Shown here piece by piece: positions 16,705 through 25,892 of a stretch of 44,297 nucleotides of DNA (positions are counted from its first letter, which is position 1; each line of letters starts with the position of its first letter). Location of the stretch: positions 1-44,297 of the forward strand of contig JBEQBT010000004.1 of assembly GCA_041639705.1 (NCBI GenBank). Direction: 5' to 3'. This DNA comes from JARDZI01 sp041639705. GTDB taxonomy: Bacteria; Bacillota; Clostridia; Clostridiales; Caloramatoraceae. The translations under genes were made by a program, and so were the position numbers. Below the pieces are notes generated by a model. The model had not been told where the DNA came from, searched no databases, and saw only the letters and a program-made list of their open reading frames with translations.

Positions 16705-18249
16705 ATGGAAAATTATATAATTGAAATGCTTCATATAACAAAGGAATTTCCAGGCATTATAGCAAATGATGATATAACCCTCCGATTAAAGAAAGGTGAA
16801 ATCCATGCTCTACTTGGAGAAAATGGTGCCGGGAAATCTACGCTTATGAGCGTACTTTTTGGCCTTTATCAGCCAGAAAAGGGGGAAATAAGAAAAAATG
16901 GTGAAGTAGTAAAGGTAAATAATCCAAAGGACGCAAATGATTTAGGAATCGGAATGGTGCATCAGCATTTTAAGCTGGTTGAGAATTTTACTGTTTTAGA
17001 GAATATTATTCTTGGCGTAGAGCCGAATAAAATGGGGTTTCTGGAGAGAAAGAAAGCTAAGGAAAAGATTTTGAGCCTTAGTGAGCAATACGGATTACAG
17101 GTAGATCCGGATGCTATAATTGAAAGGATTACTGTTGGAATGCAGCAGAGAGTTGAGATTATCAAGATGCTCTATCGTGATAATGATATTTTAATTTTTG
17201 ATGAGCCAACTGCAGTATTAACACCTCAAGAAATTGATGAGCTTATGGAAATTATGCGAGGCTTTGCTAAAGAAGGTAAATCCATTTTATTTATTACACA
17301 TAAGCTGAATGAGATTATGGCGGTTGCCGATCGATGTACTGTACTTCGAAAGGGTAAGTTTATCGGCAACGTTGATATAAAGGATACAAACAAGGAAGAA
17401 CTGTCTCGAATGATGGTTGGAAGAGACGTCAGTCTCATAGTGGATAAAAAAGATATTGCTCCCGGTGAGGTAGTACTTTCTTTAAAAGGGGTAACTGTAG
17501 CTTCGCAGACAAGTAAAAAGAATGCTGTAAAGGATGTGACCTTTGATGTAAGAGCTGGCGAAATTGTCTGCCTGGCTGGTATAGATGGAAACGGACAGAC
17601 GGAATTAGTATCAGCGATTACAGGCCTCGAGAAACAGAATAAAGGGAAAATAACTCTATGCGGGAAGGATATTTCAAAAGCGCCAATACGTACCCGTTCA
17701 AAAACAGGTATGAGTCACATTCCTGAAGATCGTCACAAGCATGGACTGGTACTTGATTATACATTAGAAGATAATTTGGTGCTGCAGCGATATTGGCAGC
17801 CTGAGTTTCAAAAGAGAGGTTTCATTAAGAGAAAAGCGGTTCGTTCCTATGCAGAAATGCTAAGTAAAAAGTATGACATTCGAAGTGGACAAGGTCCTAT
17901 AACTATTACCCGTAATATGTCCGGTGGTAATCAGCAAAAAGCCATTTTGGCAAGGGAACTTGATAAGGAGCATAATCTATTGGTTGCTGTTCAGCCTACC
18001 CGTGGTCTTGATGTGGGAGCTATTGAATTTATACACAAGCAGCTTGTGGCAACACGTAACGCTGGCAAGGGAGTTTTGCTTGTATCACTGGAGCTTGATG
18101 AAGTTATGGATGTAAGCGACCGCATTCTCGTAATGTATGAAGGTGAAATTGTGGGAGAACTGGACCCAAAGGCAATTACAGTTCAGGAACTGGGGCTTTA
18201 CATGTCCGGTGCAAAACGTAATACAGTAAAGGAGAATGAGTATGCATAA
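16705..18249 (+). CDS. Nucleoside ABC importer, ATPase with two cassettes
   Basis: A 514-residue tandem ATP-binding cassette protein that powers the BMP-dependent importer. Cassette 1: Walker A GENGAGKST, a relaxed signature ITVGMQQRVEI, Walker B ILIFDEPTAVLT. Cassette 2: Walker A replaced by GIDGNGQTE, signature MSGGNQQKAIL, Walker B LLVAVQPTRGLD with Gln for the catalytic Glu. These deviations are normal for the sugar/nucleoside (RbsA/NupO-like) group. ATG 16705 follows GGGAGG. Its end overlaps the first permease gene by eight bases. A sugar role is less likely because the binding protein is of the BMP family and the permeases are of the nucleoside type. Confidence 0.93.
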   Translation: MENYIIEMLHITKEFPGIIANDDITLRLKKGEIHALLGENGAGKSTLMSVLFGLYQPEKGEIRKNGEVVKVNNPKDANDLGIGMVHQHFKLVENFTVLENIILGVEPNKMGFLERKKAKEKILSLSEQYGLQVDPDAIIERITVGMQQRVEIIKMLYRDNDILIFDEPTAVLTPQEIDELMEIMRGFAKEGKSILFITHKLNEIMAVADRCTVLRKGKFIGNVDIKDTNKEELSRMMVGRDVSLIVDKKDIAPGEVVLSLKGVTVASQTSKKNAVKDVTFDVRAGEIVCLAGIDGNGQTELVSAITGLEKQNKGKITLCGKDISKAPIRTRSKTGMSHIPEDRHKHGLVLDYTLEDNLVLQRYWQPEFQKRGFIKRKAVRSYAEMLSKKYDIRSGQGPITITRNMSGGNQQKAILARELDKEHNLLVAVQPTRGLDVGAIEFIHKQLVATRNAGKGVLLVSLELDEVMDVSDRILVMYEGEIVGELDPKAITVQELGLYMSGAKRNTVKENEYA

Positions 18250-19420
18250 GAATGAATTTTCTCCAAAAAATAAAATAAATATAAAAGGAATATTAGGCAG
18301 TAAAGGGACTTCAGCATTAACTGCGGCACTGCTGGCTATTATACTAGGTCTTATTTTTGGATTTATTGTTATGGGTATTGCAAGCCCGGCCAATTCCTTT
18401 GCAGGATTTAGAATGGTGATTTTAGGCGGATTTTCGAGGCTAGGAGATGTATTCTACTTTGCAACACCTATTTTAATGACTGGTCTAGCAGTTGGGTTTG
18501 CATTCAAAATGGGACTTTTTAATATTGGAGCCTCTGGACAGTATACAATGGGTATGTTCTTTGCCTTGTATGTAGGTTTTATGTGGAAGCTGCCTGCTTC
18601 CATACATTGGATAGTTGCAATAATTGCTGGTATGCTCGGAGGTATGCTCTGGGGATTTATACCTGGATTTTTCAAGGCATGGAGGAATGTTAATGAGGTT
18701 ATCACTTCAATAATGTTCAACTATATAGGAATGTATCTTGTAGATATGCTTGTTCAGGGAAATGCTACAATGTATGTATCTTCAAAAACAAGAACATCTT
18801 ACCTGCCTGCAAGTGCGCAAATACCATCCCTTGGTGTTGCAAATTCAAATGTAAATGTCGCAATATTTATTGCCATTGCTTTGGCAATCCTTTTATATGT
18901 AATTTTAAATAAGACAACCTTTGGTTATGAACTTAGAGCAACAGGTTATAACAAGCATGCAAGTCATTATGCAGGAATGAACCATAAACGAAATACAGTA
19001 CTTACAATGGTAATAGCCGGCGGAATGGCTGGACTTGGTGGCGCATTTGCCATACTGGCACCCTCCACAATAGCAGGAAGCAGTATGACCTATGAACCGG
19101 TCAGCATTATTGCAGCAAATGGCTTTAACGGAATTGCAGTTGCTCTGCTTGGTAATTCTAGTCCCTTAGGGATAATATTCTCATCGGTGTTTATCTCACA
19201 TATCCAGAGGGGTGGTACTCTTGCAGCCCTGTTTGGTTATAAACCTGAAATTATTGATGTGGTAATTGCTGTTATTATCTATTTCTCTGCTTTTGCTATG
19301 CTTATGCAAACAACACTTGCTAAATATCTGAAGAAGTTCCGTAAAAATAAAAAGTCAGAGAGTAATGCAAATGCAGAAGTAGTTATGGCATCAGACGGAA
19401 ACGATAAGGGGGAGGCGTAA
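18242..19420 (+). CDS. Nucleoside ABC importer permease 1
   Basis: A 392-residue membrane protein of the BPD_transp_2 family with about ten hydrophobic segments, including ALLAIILGLIFGFIVMGIAS and a central TPILMTGLAVGFAFKMGLFNIG block typical of NupP/YufP permeases; GASGQYTMG matches the family's conserved inner loop. The C-terminus is polar and cytoplasmic. An in-frame ATG lies at 18236, but AAAGGAG (18228-18234) ends one base before it and seven before ATG 18242, so 18242 is the likely start. The start overlaps the ATPase stop (ATGCATAA), so the genes are coupled. Confidence 0.9.
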   Translation: MHKNEFSPKNKINIKGILGSKGTSALTAALLAIILGLIFGFIVMGIASPANSFAGFRMVILGGFSRLGDVFYFATPILMTGLAVGFAFKMGLFNIGASGQYTMGMFFALYVGFMWKLPASIHWIVAIIAGMLGGMLWGFIPGFFKAWRNVNEVITSIMFNYIGMYLVDMLVQGNATMYVSSKTRTSYLPASAQIPSLGVANSNVNVAIFIAIALAILLYVILNKTTFGYELRATGYNKHASHYAGMNHKRNTVLTMVIAGGMAGLGGAFAILAPSTIAGSSMTYEPVSIIAANGFNGIAVALLGNSSPLGIIFSSVFISHIQRGGTLAALFGYKPEIIDVVIAVIIYFSAFAMLMQTTLAKYLKKFRKNKKSESNANAEVVMASDGNDKGEA

Positions 19421-19423
19421 ATC

Positions 19424-20392
19424 ATGGATACATTATACTATTTAATTCAAAATACGCTGCCGGTTGCAATTCCTTTATTATTAGTAGCACTAGGTGGTAT
19501 GTTCAGCGAACGTAGTGGTATCATTAATATCGCCCTTGAAGGTATTATGCTGTTTGGAGCATTTTTTGGATGTCTAGCTGTTTTAGTCCTGCAGAGTTTA
19601 CAAATGAATCCGCAGATAATATTAATTACAGCTATGCTCGTAGCTGCGGTTGCAGGAATATTGTATTCCTTGTTGTTATCCTTTGCGGCTGTTAATATGA
19701 AAGCGGACCAGACGATTACAGGTACAGCACTTAATATGCTCATTCCAGCTGCAATATTACTTTTTTCAAAAATGAAATTTAACAGCGATGGTATTACAAC
19801 AAATGTAAAATTTTATATAAAAGAAATACCAGGCCTTAGTCAAATTCCTGTACTTGGAGATTTGTTTTTCAGGAACACATATATTACAGTATATATTGGT
19901 TTTATACTTCTTATTATAGCAACTATAATTTTCTACAAGACCAAGTTTGGTCTCAGGCTTAGAGCCTGTGGTGAACATCCTCATGCGGCTGACTCGGTTG
20001 GTATAAGTGTATTTTTTATGAGGTATTGTGGAGTTGGCATTTCTGGAATCCTCGGCGGAATTGGCGGGTTTTTCTATTCAGTCGGAGTAATGAACGGTAA
20101 CGTTAACGGTCATACAGGTGTTGCTGGTTTCGGTTTCCTTGCACTAGCAGTTATGATATTCGGACAGTGGAAGCCTATAAAGATAATGTTTGCTTCATTG
20201 TTCTTCGCATTTTTAAGAACACTTGCCTATTCCGTTGCACTTATACCTTTTTTAAATGCTTTGAATATAAATCAGACCTATTATAAAATGCTGCCATATT
20301 TAGCAACCATGATTGCACTTGTATTTACTTCAAAGAAGTCAAGAGCACCTAAGGCAGAAGGTATACCATTTGATAAAGCAAATAATAGATAG
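19424..20392 (+). CDS. Nucleoside ABC importer permease 2
   Basis: A 322-residue membrane protein of the BPD_transp_2 family, shorter than its partner, with about nine hydrophobic segments. GGMFSERSGIINIALEGIML near the N-terminus and the KTKFGLRLRACGEHPHAADS cytoplasmic loop are hallmarks of the NupQ/YufQ-type permease. ATG 19424 lies three bases after the previous stop, with GGGGGAGG upstream. It completes the importer (lipoprotein, ATPase, two permeases), which would bring nucleosides into a cell equipped to deaminate and oxidise their bases. A strong terminator follows at 20491. Confidence 0.92.
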   Translation: MDTLYYLIQNTLPVAIPLLLVALGGMFSERSGIINIALEGIMLFGAFFGCLAVLVLQSLQMNPQIILITAMLVAAVAGILYSLLLSFAAVNMKADQTITGTALNMLIPAAILLFSKMKFNSDGITTNVKFYIKEIPGLSQIPVLGDLFFRNTYITVYIGFILLIIATIIFYKTKFGLRLRACGEHPHAADSVGISVFFMRYCGVGISGILGGIGGFFYSVGVMNGNVNGHTGVAGFGFLALAVMIFGQWKPIKIMFASLFFAFLRTLAYSVALIPFLNALNINQTYYKMLPYLATMIALVFTSKKSRAPKAEGIPFDKANNR

Positions 20393-20490
20393 TATACTCT
20401 AAAATTGACTTTAGTGAGAGTAACAGGAATCCTTGCATGTACTATTAAAGATAGACTAAACCCATGTGAAGTGACTGTCATCAATGGCGA

Positions 20491-20545
20491 AAGCCCTACA
20501 TGAGAAATTGCAAATAGTGCTATTTCCATGTAGGGCTTAGTTTTT
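20491..20545. terminator. Long hairpin terminator after the importer operon
   Basis: Arms AAGCCCTACATG (20491-20502) and CATGTAGGGCTT (20527-20538), extended inward by GAAAT (20504-20508)/ATTTC (20522-20526), then AGTTTTTG. It may also end the convergent greA-like transcript. Confidence 0.88.
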
Positions 20546-20578
20546 GTTATATAATATAGTTCAAAAATAGGCTTTGAA

Positions 20579-21055
20579 TTACTTGGCAATAATCTCCTCG
20601 ATTCTTACAGTATAAGTTCCCTGTGGAGATTCTACTAAAACCTCTTCTCCGAGCTTCCGTTTATAAATAGCCTGACCTAATGGGGATTCTATGCTAATCA
20701 GGTTATTCATTGGATCTGTTTCAATGGTTGTTACTAATATAAATTCATCAATTTCATCATCAGATAGAAATCTCACTTTAATTGTTTTTCCAAGACCAGC
20801 CTCATTCTCAGCAGTTGTATCTTTTATTATGGTTGCTGTCTTTATCATTTTTTCAAGAAAGCGTATACGGCTTTCATTTTTGCCTCTTTCTTGTTTTGCT
20901 GCCTTATATTCATAGTTTTCACTAAGGTCACCATGAGCTCTTGCTTCTTTTACATCCTCAAGAATTTTATGCCTTAGATCGACCTTTCTATATTCAATTT
21001 CTGATTTTATTTTATTTATTGCTTCTTCAGTAAGAAAGTTATGCAACCAAAACAC
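20579..21055 (-). CDS. greA: GreA-like transcript cleavage factor
   Basis: A 158-residue protein that rescues backtracked RNA polymerase. The N-terminal coiled-coil hairpin carries the acidic tip (EARAHGDLSENYEYKAAKQ, with the D and E that place Mg in the polymerase channel); the C-terminal FKBP-like domain has ISIESPLGQAIYKRKLGEEV. The start is uncertain: GTG at 21055 has GGAAG four bases upstream, while an in-frame TTG at 21046 has AGGG eight bases upstream and gives a protein starting MHNFLTEE, closer to ordinary GreA. The name marks the family; a second GreA may exist elsewhere in the genome. Confidence 0.9.
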   Translation of the reverse strand: MFWLHNFLTEEAINKIKSEIEYRKVDLRHKILEDVKEARAHGDLSENYEYKAAKQERGKNESRIRFLEKMIKTATIIKDTTAENEAGLGKTIKVRFLSDDEIDEFILVTTIETDPMNNLISIESPLGQAIYKRKLGEEVLVESPQGTYTVRIEEIIAK

Positions 21056-21121
21056 CCTACTTCCATATTATATATTTATATATATAATATCATAAAAAAG
21101 AGTATTTTTCCATATACTATA

Positions 21122-22708
21122 TTATTCTGCACTTTCCAAATACTCATCATAACTCATTTTTCTGTCAATTATACCTGTGGTAGTAATTTCAATTATCCTA
21201 TTTGCTATAGTCTGAATAAACTGATGATCATGGGACGCAAAAAGTATATTGCTCTTATAATCCCTTAGGCCATTATTTAATGCAGTTATTGATTCAAGGT
21301 CAAGGTGGTTAGTAGGTTGATCAAGAATTAGTACATTAGCGCTACTTAACATCATTTTTGCAAGCATGCATCTAACTCTTTCTCCACCGGATAAAACATT
21401 TGCTTCTTTTAGAGCTTCATCTCCAGAAAATAGCATTCTTCCAAGGAATCCTCTTAAATAGCTTTCAGATTTTTCCTCTGAGAATTGGCGCATCCAATCC
21501 ACCAAGCTTAAATCTATATTATTAAAGAACTCGGAATTATCCTTAGGAAAGTAGGCCTTTGTAATTGTAACTCCCCACTTGAAGGTTCCACTATCTGGCT
21601 CCATTTCTCCTGCTAATATTTTAAATAAAATTGTTTTTGCAGTTTCATTTTCTCCAATAAAAACAATTTTATCATCCTTTGTAATCGTAAAACTAACATT
21701 ATCAAGTATTTTTACTCCGTCTATTGTTTTTGTTAAGCCTTCCACTGTTAGTATTTCGTTTCCTACTTCACGTTCGGGCTTAAAACCTACAAAAGGATAT
21801 TTTCTGCTTGATGGTTCAATATCATCAAGAGTAATCTTCTCAAGAAGTTTTTTACGGGAAGTAGCCTGTTTTGACTTTGAAGCATTTGCGCTAAAGCGTG
21901 CAATAAATTCCTGGAGATCCTTAACCTTTTCTTCCTTTTTCTTATTCTGATCCTTTAACATCTGGAGTGCAAATTGACTGGATTCATACCAGAAGTCATA
22001 GTTACCAACATATAACTTAATTTTACCAAAGTCAACATCTGCCATATGTGTACATACCTTATTTAAAAAGTGTCTATCATGGGATACAACAATTACTGTC
22101 CCTTCAAACTCTATTAAGAAATCCTCAACCCAATTTATTGATTTTATATCAAGATGATTGGTAGGCTCGTCCAAAATAAGAATACCAGGCTTGCCAAAAA
22201 GAGCTTGGGCAAGAAGTACCTTTACTTTATCTGATCCAGATAAATTTTCAACCATCTTTTCATGAAGTTCAGTACCTATACCTAACCCCTGAAGAAGCGA
22301 GGAAGCCTCAGCTTCTGCTTCCCAGCCATTTAACTCAGCAAATTCACCTTCTAATTCTGAAGCTTTTATACCGTCCTCATCTGTAAAGTCAGCTTTTGCA
22401 TACAGCTCTTCCTTTTTCTTCATAATTTCATATAGTCTTGAGTTTCCCATTATTACAGTTTCTAAAACTATGTGCTTATCATACTCATAATGGTCTTGCT
22501 TTAGTACAGACATACGAATTCCATTGGGTACACTTACCTCACCATTATTTGCTTCAATGTCACCTGATAAAATTTTTAAAAAAGTACTTTTACCTGCCCC
22601 ATTTGCACCTATTACACCATAGCAATTACCTGGGGTGAATTTTAGATTTACATCTTCAAAAAGCTTTCTATCTCCATATCTTAAACCTACATTAGTTACT
22701 GTTATCAT
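21122..22708 (-). CDS. ABC-F ATPase, YkpA/YbiT type
   Basis: A 528-residue soluble tandem ABC protein of the ABC-F family, which act on the ribosome rather than as transporters. Cassette 1 has Walker A GANGAGKST, signature NLSGSDKVK (relaxed) and Walker B LILDEPTNHLD. Cassette 2 has a degenerate Walker A GENETAKT, a normal LSGGERVR signature and LILDQPTNHLD, with Gln in place of the catalytic Glu. Short linker between cassettes, KKEEKVKDLQEFIARFSANASKSKQATSRKK (interdomain region about 270-300). Degeneracy in cassette 2 is common in the YkpA/YbiT group. No membrane segments. The specific role (translation stress, antibiotic protection) is not evident. Confidence 0.9.
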   Translation of the reverse strand: MITVTNVGLRYGDRKLFEDVNLKFTPGNCYGVIGANGAGKSTFLKILSGDIEANNGEVSVPNGIRMSVLKQDHYEYDKHIVLETVIMGNSRLYEIMKKKEELYAKADFTDEDGIKASELEGEFAELNGWEAEAEASSLLQGLGIGTELHEKMVENLSGSDKVKVLLAQALFGKPGILILDEPTNHLDIKSINWVEDFLIEFEGTVIVVSHDRHFLNKVCTHMADVDFGKIKLYVGNYDFWYESSQFALQMLKDQNKKKEEKVKDLQEFIARFSANASKSKQATSRKKLLEKITLDDIEPSSRKYPFVGFKPEREVGNEILTVEGLTKTIDGVKILDNVSFTITKDDKIVFIGENETAKTILFKILAGEMEPDSGTFKWGVTITKAYFPKDNSEFFNNIDLSLVDWMRQFSEEKSESYLRGFLGRMLFSGDEALKEANVLSGGERVRCMLAKMMLSSANVLILDQPTNHLDLESITALNNGLRDYKSNILFASHDHQFIQTIANRIIEITTTGIIDRKMSYDEYLESAE

Positions 22709-22896
22709 TTAGTACCTTCCTCTACGTTAATTTTTAGACTCGCCATATATTATACCATAAAATCAGAATAATTGCACATGAAGAAAGTGTAAAAAATTTT
22801 TTTAATTTTTTTTTATTTAGCAATATACTATTGTAATTTTACTAGGGATTGGTTAATATATTAGCATTAGTTCTTAGTTGTTGGAGGTAAAAACAT

Positions 22897-23571
22897 ATGG
22901 GCAATTCTTATATTTTGATAATAAGAGCTGTATATACAGGTTTAATAACTGGAATTGTAATAGCTATACCAATGGGTCCTGCAGGAATTGAATCTGTAAG
23001 ATGGACTATATCAAAGGGTCTTAAATATGGGTTGATGATTGCGGCTGGTTCACTTATTGCTGATGCAATTGATGTTATGCTTATTAATTTTGGATTACTT
23101 GAGTTGATTCAGACAAACAAACTACTAGAAGTATTCTTTTGGATGCTTTCAGGGGTAATAATTTTTTATATAGGTTATAAAGCAATGAAGAAAAGTAAAA
23201 AGAAATTAGAAGAAAATGAAGAAGAAAGTTTAGTGGATAAAAAAGAAGAAAAACATCGTCCTGTTTTAACAGGTTTTATAATTAATTTTTCTAATCCTAT
23301 GACACATTTTTTTTGGCTTACATTAAGTTCTACTGTTATAAGAGTATGGCGCAATACAGGAAAACTCACATATTTTATTTTTGCTGTTTCAATGCTTACA
23401 GGTATGTTTATGAGCTTATTTGCTATTAATTTTTTAGCTTCAAAGGGTAGAAAAGTAGCATCTCCAAAGCTCTCAGGTAAGTTTTCAATATTTCTTGAAT
23501 ATGGTATTGCTGCAATAGGAATAGGCTTTTTCCTTTATGGAGCATATGTATTGTATACGTTTATTAGATAA
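22897..23571 (+). CDS. LysE/RhtB family exporter
   Basis: A 224-residue membrane protein with about six hydrophobic segments. The family signature lies in IAIPMGPAGIESVRWTISKG (20-50), with small-residue helices and an N-terminal PxGP motif as in amino-acid exporters. A highly charged cytoplasmic loop (KKSKKKLEENEEESLVDKK, about 108-128) splits the two halves, followed by FIINFSNPMTHFFWL, the conserved mid-protein NP motif. ATG 22897 follows TTGGAGG. Family members export amino acids or small metabolites; substrate unknown. It is divergently transcribed from the ABC-F gene. Confidence 0.85.
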   Translation: MGNSYILIIRAVYTGLITGIVIAIPMGPAGIESVRWTISKGLKYGLMIAAGSLIADAIDVMLINFGLLELIQTNKLLEVFFWMLSGVIIFYIGYKAMKKSKKKLEENEEESLVDKKEEKHRPVLTGFIINFSNPMTHFFWLTLSSTVIRVWRNTGKLTYFIFAVSMLTGMFMSLFAINFLASKGRKVASPKLSGKFSIFLEYGIAAIGIGFFLYGAYVLYTFIR

Positions 23572-23665
23572 AAATTCTTTATTCTTGTATATTTTTGGGT
23601 GTCCATATCAAAACTAATAAAGTAACAATAATAAAAAGTGAAATATAAAGTAATGAGGGATATGA

Positions 23666-24196
23666 ATGAGAATTGGGCTTATCAGACACTTTAGGGTTGA
23701 TTTACACAGAGCTGGTTTTATGACCTCAAAGGAATATGATGAATATTCCTATAATTATGATAGAAGAGATGTTATACCTAATGAAGTAGTAATTGATGAA
23801 GAATGGGATAAGTGCTATTGCAGCTGCTTAAGCAGGGCCGTTACTACTGCAAAGACAGTATACCACGGTGAAATCATTATAACGGATAAGCTAGTTGAAA
23901 TTCCATCTGCTGCAGGTTTAAAGACAAATTTAAGGCTTCCCTATAGCTTTTGGGCAATATTAAACAGGGTGGACTGGCTGAGGAATCGAATAGCCAATCC
24001 TGAAGGAAGAACAAATACATTAAAAAGAATCAATGAGATTTTAGAAGTGATTTTAAATGAAAACAAAGAAAACATATTAATAGTCAGTCATGCAGGTACA
24101 CTATACGAAATAGAAAGAATTTTACGCAGAAAGGGCTTCAGGGGAGAACGGTTTATTAAACCAAGGAACGGAAGGCTGTATGTGTTCAGAAAATAG
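23666..24196 (+). CDS. Histidine phosphatase superfamily protein
   Basis: A 176-residue protein of the phosphoglycerate-mutase-like superfamily. The phosphorylated histidine is H8 in LIRHFRV (RHF instead of the usual RHG), the second arginine lies in CLSRAVTTAKT, and the C-terminal histidine in IVSHAGTLYEIERIL. Together these complete the usual catalytic pocket. It is a little shorter than cobalamin phosphatases and phosphoglycerate mutases, and no neighbour indicates the substrate. ATG 23666 follows GAGGG. Confidence 0.85.
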   Translation: MRIGLIRHFRVDLHRAGFMTSKEYDEYSYNYDRRDVIPNEVVIDEEWDKCYCSCLSRAVTTAKTVYHGEIIITDKLVEIPSAAGLKTNLRLPYSFWAILNRVDWLRNRIANPEGRTNTLKRINEILEVILNENKENILIVSHAGTLYEIERILRRKGFRGERFIKPRNGRLYVFRK

Positions 24197-24234
24197 GTAC
24201 ATGGTAGTAAGATACATTAGTGTGGTAATGCGTC

Positions 24235-24261
24235 GTAGTGGGGAACAGTGTTCACCACTAC
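24235..24261. repeat. Small inverted repeat beside MITE-like copy B
   Basis: GTAGTGG (24235-24241) and CCACTAC (24255-24261) with an internal near-palindrome GAACAGTGTTC. The arms share the TAGTGG/CCACTA ends of the neighbouring element, so this may be a related or internally deleted copy. Confidence 0.5.
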
Positions 24262-24281
24262 ATTGAGAATAACGTGCACTG

Positions 24282-24392
24282 TAGTGGCCGATGCCCACAT
24301 CGGCATGTTATTTTCGGCATATGGGATTCCCAAAATTGATGTAGGTATCGCCTACCACGTTAATGACCTGTCGATGTGGGCATCGACCACTA
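24282..24392. mobile_element. MITE-like 111-bp element, copy B
   Basis: Ends TAGTGGCCGATGCCCACATC and GATGTGGGCATCGACCACTA are near-perfect inverted repeats of about 24 bases with two mismatches. The whole aligns with the reverse complement of 14709-14820. No coding capacity. CTG flanks both sides, which could be a 3-bp target duplication, but that is weak. Confidence 0.72.
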
Positions 24393-24444
24393 CTGCTCTA
24401 TCATGTTTCACTTTAATTGTTACGCATTCTTCCTATACAACAAG

Positions 24445-24480
24445 TTAAAGCTCTATGTAGAATTCTGCATAGAGCTTTAA
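24445..24480. terminator. Bidirectional terminator hairpin
   Basis: Perfect 13-base arms TTAAAGCTCTATG (24445-24457) and CATAGAGCTTTAA (24468-24480), loop of 10. It lies between the convergent phosphatase and helicase genes. Confidence 0.8.
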
Positions 24481-24509
24481 ATATATGAAATTAATATTAA
24501 GATAATAAT

Positions 24510-25682
24510 TTACTTACTCTTATTATAAGGCTTAATGTCTATTTTCATATCGATTATTTCTCCCTTATACATATCCTTAGGGTCAATATGAATATTGAAA
24601 TCTCTTTCATATTTTTTTATTATAGACATCTCCTTTGATGTAACAATAGAAATTACCGCGCCAGGTTTACCCATTCTTCCTGTTCTTCCTGACCTGTGAA
24701 GGTACTCATTTGAATCCTCGGGAAGGTCTAAATTAAAAATATGGGTTACATCGTCAATATCAAGTCCCCTGGCAGCCAGGTCAGAGGCTATTAATACATT
24801 TGTTTTTCCGCTTCTGAAGCCTTCTATAGCTTTCTTTCGTTCTTCCTTTGATGCATTTCCATAAATAGGATAAGCATTTACCTTGTGAAACTGAAGCTTG
24901 GAAGCAGTTAGTTGGATTTCATCACTTTTATTTATAAAAACAATCGTCCTTTGAGAATTTATTGAGGCTAATAGCTTTCTAAGCACTTCTATTTTATCTC
25001 TCTGTTCTGCCATGAAAAACATATGAGTAATATTTGGGTTTATATCCTTAACTGCTTGAATTTTTATAATCTCAGGCTCTTTCATTAGAGACCTTGCAAT
25101 ATTCAATGTCTTTTCATCAATAGTTGCAGAAAAAACCATTAACTGCCTATCCTTCATTGTAGTTTTTATTACGTCCTTTACTGTAGATAAGTTATTAATA
25201 TCTAAAAGCTTGTCACCCTCATCAACTACTATTGTTTTTATAGTTTGTGCATTTATCTTTTTGCGCTTTATTAATTCTAATATTCTACCTGTCGAGCCAG
25301 TAATAATATGGGGCTTTTCTCTTAGCTTCACAATCTGTCTTTCTACATTAACCTCTCCTATTATTGGAGTAGAGGTTACCTGCATCCCTGATTTTTCTGA
25401 AAGAAGCTGTATTTCCCTATCTATCTGCATAGCTAGTTCATGGGTAGGAGCAAGTATTAGTGCCTGTGCTTCTCTTTTAGTAGTGTTGATCTTTTCAAAT
25501 ATAGGAAGTAAATATGCAAGGGTTTTTCCACTTCCTGTCTGTGATTCTCCAATTATATCCTTGTTTTCAAGTGCCAATGGAATAGTGCTTGACTGTATGT
25601 CAGTTGGTTCAATTATGTTTACTTTTTTTAGAGCTTCTATAAGAGCTATGTTAAGTCCCAGTTCATCAAACGATTTTATCAT
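24510..25682 (-). CDS. DEAD-box-family RNA helicase with DEGD motif II
   Basis: A 390-residue two-domain RNA helicase. Motif Q: FDELGLNIALIEAL; motif I SQTGSGKT (47-54); motif Ia APTHELA, where PTRELA is usual; motif Ib TGSTGR, where TPGR is usual; motif II DEGD (154-157) instead of DEAD; motif III SAT; motif V ARGLD; motif VI HRSGRTGRMG. Four core motifs therefore deviate while nucleotide-binding and arginine-finger positions remain. No C-terminal extension, in contrast to the DbpA-like gene 2 kb away. ATG 25682 follows GAGGAG. It is probably an accessory helicase in ribosome assembly or mRNA turnover, similar in size to B. subtilis YfmL; that comparison is tentative. Confidence 0.9.
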   Translation of the reverse strand: MIKSFDELGLNIALIEALKKVNIIEPTDIQSSTIPLALENKDIIGESQTGSGKTLAYLLPIFEKINTTKREAQALILAPTHELAMQIDREIQLLSEKSGMQVTSTPIIGEVNVERQIVKLREKPHIITGSTGRILELIKRKKINAQTIKTIVVDEGDKLLDINNLSTVKDVIKTTMKDRQLMVFSATIDEKTLNIARSLMKEPEIIKIQAVKDINPNITHMFFMAEQRDKIEVLRKLLASINSQRTIVFINKSDEIQLTASKLQFHKVNAYPIYGNASKEERKKAIEGFRSGKTNVLIASDLAARGLDIDDVTHIFNLDLPEDSNEYLHRSGRTGRMGKPGAVISIVTSKEMSIIKKYERDFNIHIDPKDMYKGEIIDMKIDIKPYNKSK

Positions 25683-25892
25683 AATGTATCTCCTCTAATT
25701 TTTAATATAGTTAGTTTTATTTATATAGTTATTATATCATTTATTTTAATAAATTATGGATAAATTGAAGGACACAAAAAAGTAAAGTAAATTGAATCAT
25801 AGTTGATATATGTTGCAACACATATAATTGCTCTTTTTTGTTGTATATGATATAAAGATAGAAGAACAGATGACAGGAAGAAAGGGATTAAT

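Noticed and set aside
15419..20392. Sugar (ribose) ABC importer
   Set aside because: The binding protein is of the BMP/PnrA type and the two different permeases match the nucleoside importer group, not RbsB/RbsC.
21122..22708. Antibiotic-resistance ABC-F protein
   Set aside because: The degenerate second cassette and length match the housekeeping YkpA/YbiT group; no resistance-type interdomain linker signature is visible.
25210..25698. A 162-codon plus-strand frame opposite the DEGD helicase
   Set aside because: It is antisense to conserved helicase motifs, is rich in Ser, Ile and Cys as expected from mirrored AT-rich codons, and has no ribosome site.
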